Source: Bdellovibrionales bacterium (GTDB lineage: Bacteria > Bdellovibrionota > UBA2428). Taken from it: 58,668 bases of DNA. The position numbers and the translations under genes are program-made. Numbering within the stretch: position 1 is the stretch's first letter; the number at the start of each line of letters is the position of its first letter. The stretch spans positions 1-58,668 of the forward strand of contig JAFEAR010000081.1 of NCBI GenBank assembly GCA_018266335.1, given 5' to 3'. Of the stretch, positions 57,385-58,668 are shown piece after piece. The notes beneath the pieces are model-generated. The model made no database searches. It was not told the DNA's origin and worked only from the letters and a program-made list of their open reading frames with translations.

Positions 57385-57560
57385 CCTCTTCATCCCCTCT
57401 CGCCTCCCCGGCGAGGGGTGAAGAGGAAGGGAGCGCTTCGTAGGCGGATGGCCCCGGCTAGGCCGATAGAGCAAAAGGGAGTGACAGGAGCGGAGTGAAA
57501 CGTAGCCCTGGCGCGAGTCTTTGCGGCCTAGCCGGAAAAAGGCCATCGCCGTAGAAGCGC
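57385..57560 (-). ncRNA. Structured leader element, copy B
   Basis: The core 57469-57524 matches copy A (GAGCAAAAGGGAGTGACAG, AGCCCTGGC, CGAGTCTTTGC). Stems are rebuilt with different bases: an 11-bp stem 57455-57465/57524-57534 (GGCTAGGCC/GGCCTAGCC), 57443-57453/57541-57550 and GCGCTTC/GAAGCGC (57433-57439/57554-57560). A long side hairpin, 57385-57426, has the CA-T-CCC bulge shared with copy A. It precedes the 132-aa gene on the minus strand. Strand of the functional molecule is inferred. Confidence 0.65.
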
Positions 57561-57664
57561 GGGATCAACCCAAAAACAAAGGAAACTAAGAAATCAGTTG
57601 GAAGTGGTTGGACACGAGTGGAGATTCAACGTCCGAATGGGTGTGCGATGAGGAGGCCGGGAGA

Positions 57665-57928
57665 TTAATCGAGATTGATTAAATCGCTTAGTTTTATGCC
57701 GATAGTGTCGGCGATTCGGCGAAGGGTTGAGGCTCGAGGGTCAATCAAGCCTCGCTCGAGGTGACTTAGGGTCGCTCGACTAATGTCTGACTCTAGATAG
57801 ATTCGCTCAATAGAATAGCCCTTAGAAACCCTAAGCTTGCGCACTCTCGCTCCAAGCTGCTTAAGAAATCTTGTGTCTCTATAGTGCTTTGGCTCGGAGC
57901 GACGTTTGGCCGATGTCGCCTTCCTCAT
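57665..57928 (-). CDS. XRE-family repressor
   Basis: The 87-aa protein is almost only a Cro/C1-type HTH (LGARVRKLRVSKGYSIERIY with SDISRATLSHLERGLIDPRA) with a basic N-terminal arm. It is divergent from a receiver-like gene. A 14-bp palindrome and an extra half-site at 57962-57990 in the shared promoter region are the probable operators. Confidence 0.82.
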   Translation of the reverse strand: MRKATSAKRRSEPKHYRDTRFLKQLGARVRKLRVSKGYSIERIYLESDISRATLSHLERGLIDPRASTLRRIADTIGIKLSDLINLD

Positions 57929-57961
57929 AGGAAAAGCGTAGCGCGTCCATAAATCTATCCA

Positions 57962-57990
57962 TTTGTTATAACAAAGGATAATATAACAAA
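57962..57990. promoter_or_regulatory. Palindromic operator in the divergent XRE/receiver promoter region
   Basis: TTTGTTATAACAAA (57962-57975) is a perfect palindrome, and a third half-site TAACAAA is at 57984-57990. Placement between divergent starts 57928 and 58033 suits a repressor acting on both. Confidence 0.65.
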
Positions 57991-58032
57991 GAGGCGCAGC
58001 GAAATGGAAATCTGTTTAGGTCTGGAGGATAT

Positions 58033-58410
58033 ATGGTTCGAGAAATTCTTTGGATTGGGCAAGAAGATGTGGCGACATCGCAGTTTCTTGCCCCTCATGG
58101 ATATCGCGTAAATTGCGTGGCAAACGCCCAGGATGCGCTGTCGCGGCTTAGGGCTAAACATGTCTTTGCTGTCGTAGTCGAAGACAGCGCACCCGAATTT
58201 TTTGCCGAGAAAACCATCCGCGAAATCGCCGCTCAAAGAAAGGGTTCGATTGCCGTAAGGATTCTTCTGTCGCGGCGAACCCTATCGGAGAGGATGCGCC
58301 AGAGACTCGGCTACGACTTTGGAATGTGCGTGCTTGATGTTCCCTTTGATTTGAATGAGCTGGTTTCGATTCTCGATGATTTTTTGGCTGTCGAGCCGAC
58401 CGTTCCATAG
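58033..58410 (+). CDS. Receiver-like (CheY-fold) protein, degenerate
   Basis: The 125-aa protein has the beta-alpha pattern of a receiver domain (REILWIGQEDVATSQFLAPH, VFAVVVEDSAPEFF, VRILLSRRTL, CVLDVPFDLNELVSILDDFL). The acidic pair and phosphorylatable Asp are not in standard context and the Lys is absent, so it may be a pseudo-receiver. GGAGG precedes the ATG. Confidence 0.65.
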   Translation: MVREILWIGQEDVATSQFLAPHGYRVNCVANAQDALSRLRAKHVFAVVVEDSAPEFFAEKTIREIAAQRKGSIAVRILLSRRTLSERMRQRLGYDFGMCVLDVPFDLNELVSILDDFLAVEPTVP

Positions 58411-58541
58411 TGACTATGGTCACCGTGGATGAGGAAAGGCGGGTGAACCGCCAAATGCCCGAATACGCATATGTAAAGAAATTCTTTGAAATTCCGATGA
58501 CAAGTAGGTCGGAGCTTCATAGAATATATGGAAATGGCTAA
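58410..58541 (+). CDS. Tiny 43-aa protein coupled to the receiver-like gene
   Basis: GTG 58410 overlaps the preceding TAG (TAGTG); ATG 58416 is an alternative. The product ends PMTSRSELHRIYGNG and contains YAYVKKFFEI, possibly a remnant of a small DNA-binding protein. The start lies in the palindrome CCATAGTGACTATGG. Low confidence. The rest of the window (58542-58668) has only short repeats such as CCAAGGGGCCCTTGG and GAGCGA-AAA-TCGCTC. Confidence 0.35.
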   Translation: MTMVTVDEERRVNRQMPEYAYVKKFFEIPMTSRSELHRIYGNG

Positions 58542-58668
58542 GGGTGTGGTGTTCACGTAATTACTTCCGGTTTGGGCGGAAGCACCAAGGGGCCCTTGGT
58601 TCGTGTTATGAGCGAAAATCGCTCTAACGTTTGGAAAATGGCTTCTCGCTCAGCTGTTCTTTTTTCGC

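Overview
The window is a moderately GC-rich Gram-negative bacterial sequence made almost entirely of mobile and accessory genes. Sec and lipoprotein signals are common, and one very long secreted fibre protein is built from repeats of the kind found in Bdellovibrio-type surface fibres. I infer a Bdellovibrionota or related deltaproteobacterial host. This is not proven, because there is no rRNA, tRNA or core housekeeping gene to anchor it.

Layout. 1-3.2 kb: a complete diversity-generating retroelement (DGR), with target gene and variable repeat, a HTH accessory gene, avd, reverse transcriptase and template repeat. 3.2-7.0 kb: a PIN toxin with a small partner, a Fur/GAF pair, a methyltransferase and a YoaK-like membrane protein. 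7.2-11.4 kb: a secreted fibre preceded by a 14-bp tandem repeat. 11.5-18.2 kb: the most unusual block. It holds a tiny Sec-exported peptide, a peptide-binding protein, a stand-alone YcaO enzyme and a hybrid sensor kinase in one operon, facing a sigma54 response regulator coupled to a 58-aa putative phosphotransfer protein. 18.2-38.3 kb: seven tiny genes, then an F/ICE-like type IV secretion operon (with a coupling protein fused to a TraU-like domain), MobC and relaxase. 38.4-40.4 kb: excisionase-like protein and tyrosine integrase. 40.4-46.6 kb: a second element with a large serine recombinase, an unknown 480-aa gene bracketed by a 20-bp inverted repeat, and a primase-helicase. 46.8-49.6 kb: lipoprotein, secreted protein and XRE regulator. 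49.8-52.2 kb: an RHH-controlled operon with a small serine recombinase and a RepA-like ATPase. 53.0-57.9 kb: ICE accessory genes (DUF3560-, DUF6878- and DUF6915-like) with two copies of a covarying structured element in gene leaders. 57.7 kb to the end: an XRE repressor divergent from a receiver-like protein.

How the parts may work together. A GG-N10-GC sigma54-type promoter lies just ahead of the transfer genes, and the divergent gene encodes a sigma54 activator. My main hypothesis is that the YcaO-associated exported peptide is a pheromone: it would be bound by the substrate-binding protein, read by the hybrid kinase, relayed through the 58-aa protein to the sigma54 activator, and so switch on conjugation. 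The gene content, overlaps and promoter match are visible in the sequence. The signalling role is inference. The DGR is independent of this circuit and shows 15 of 16 TR/VR differences at template adenines.
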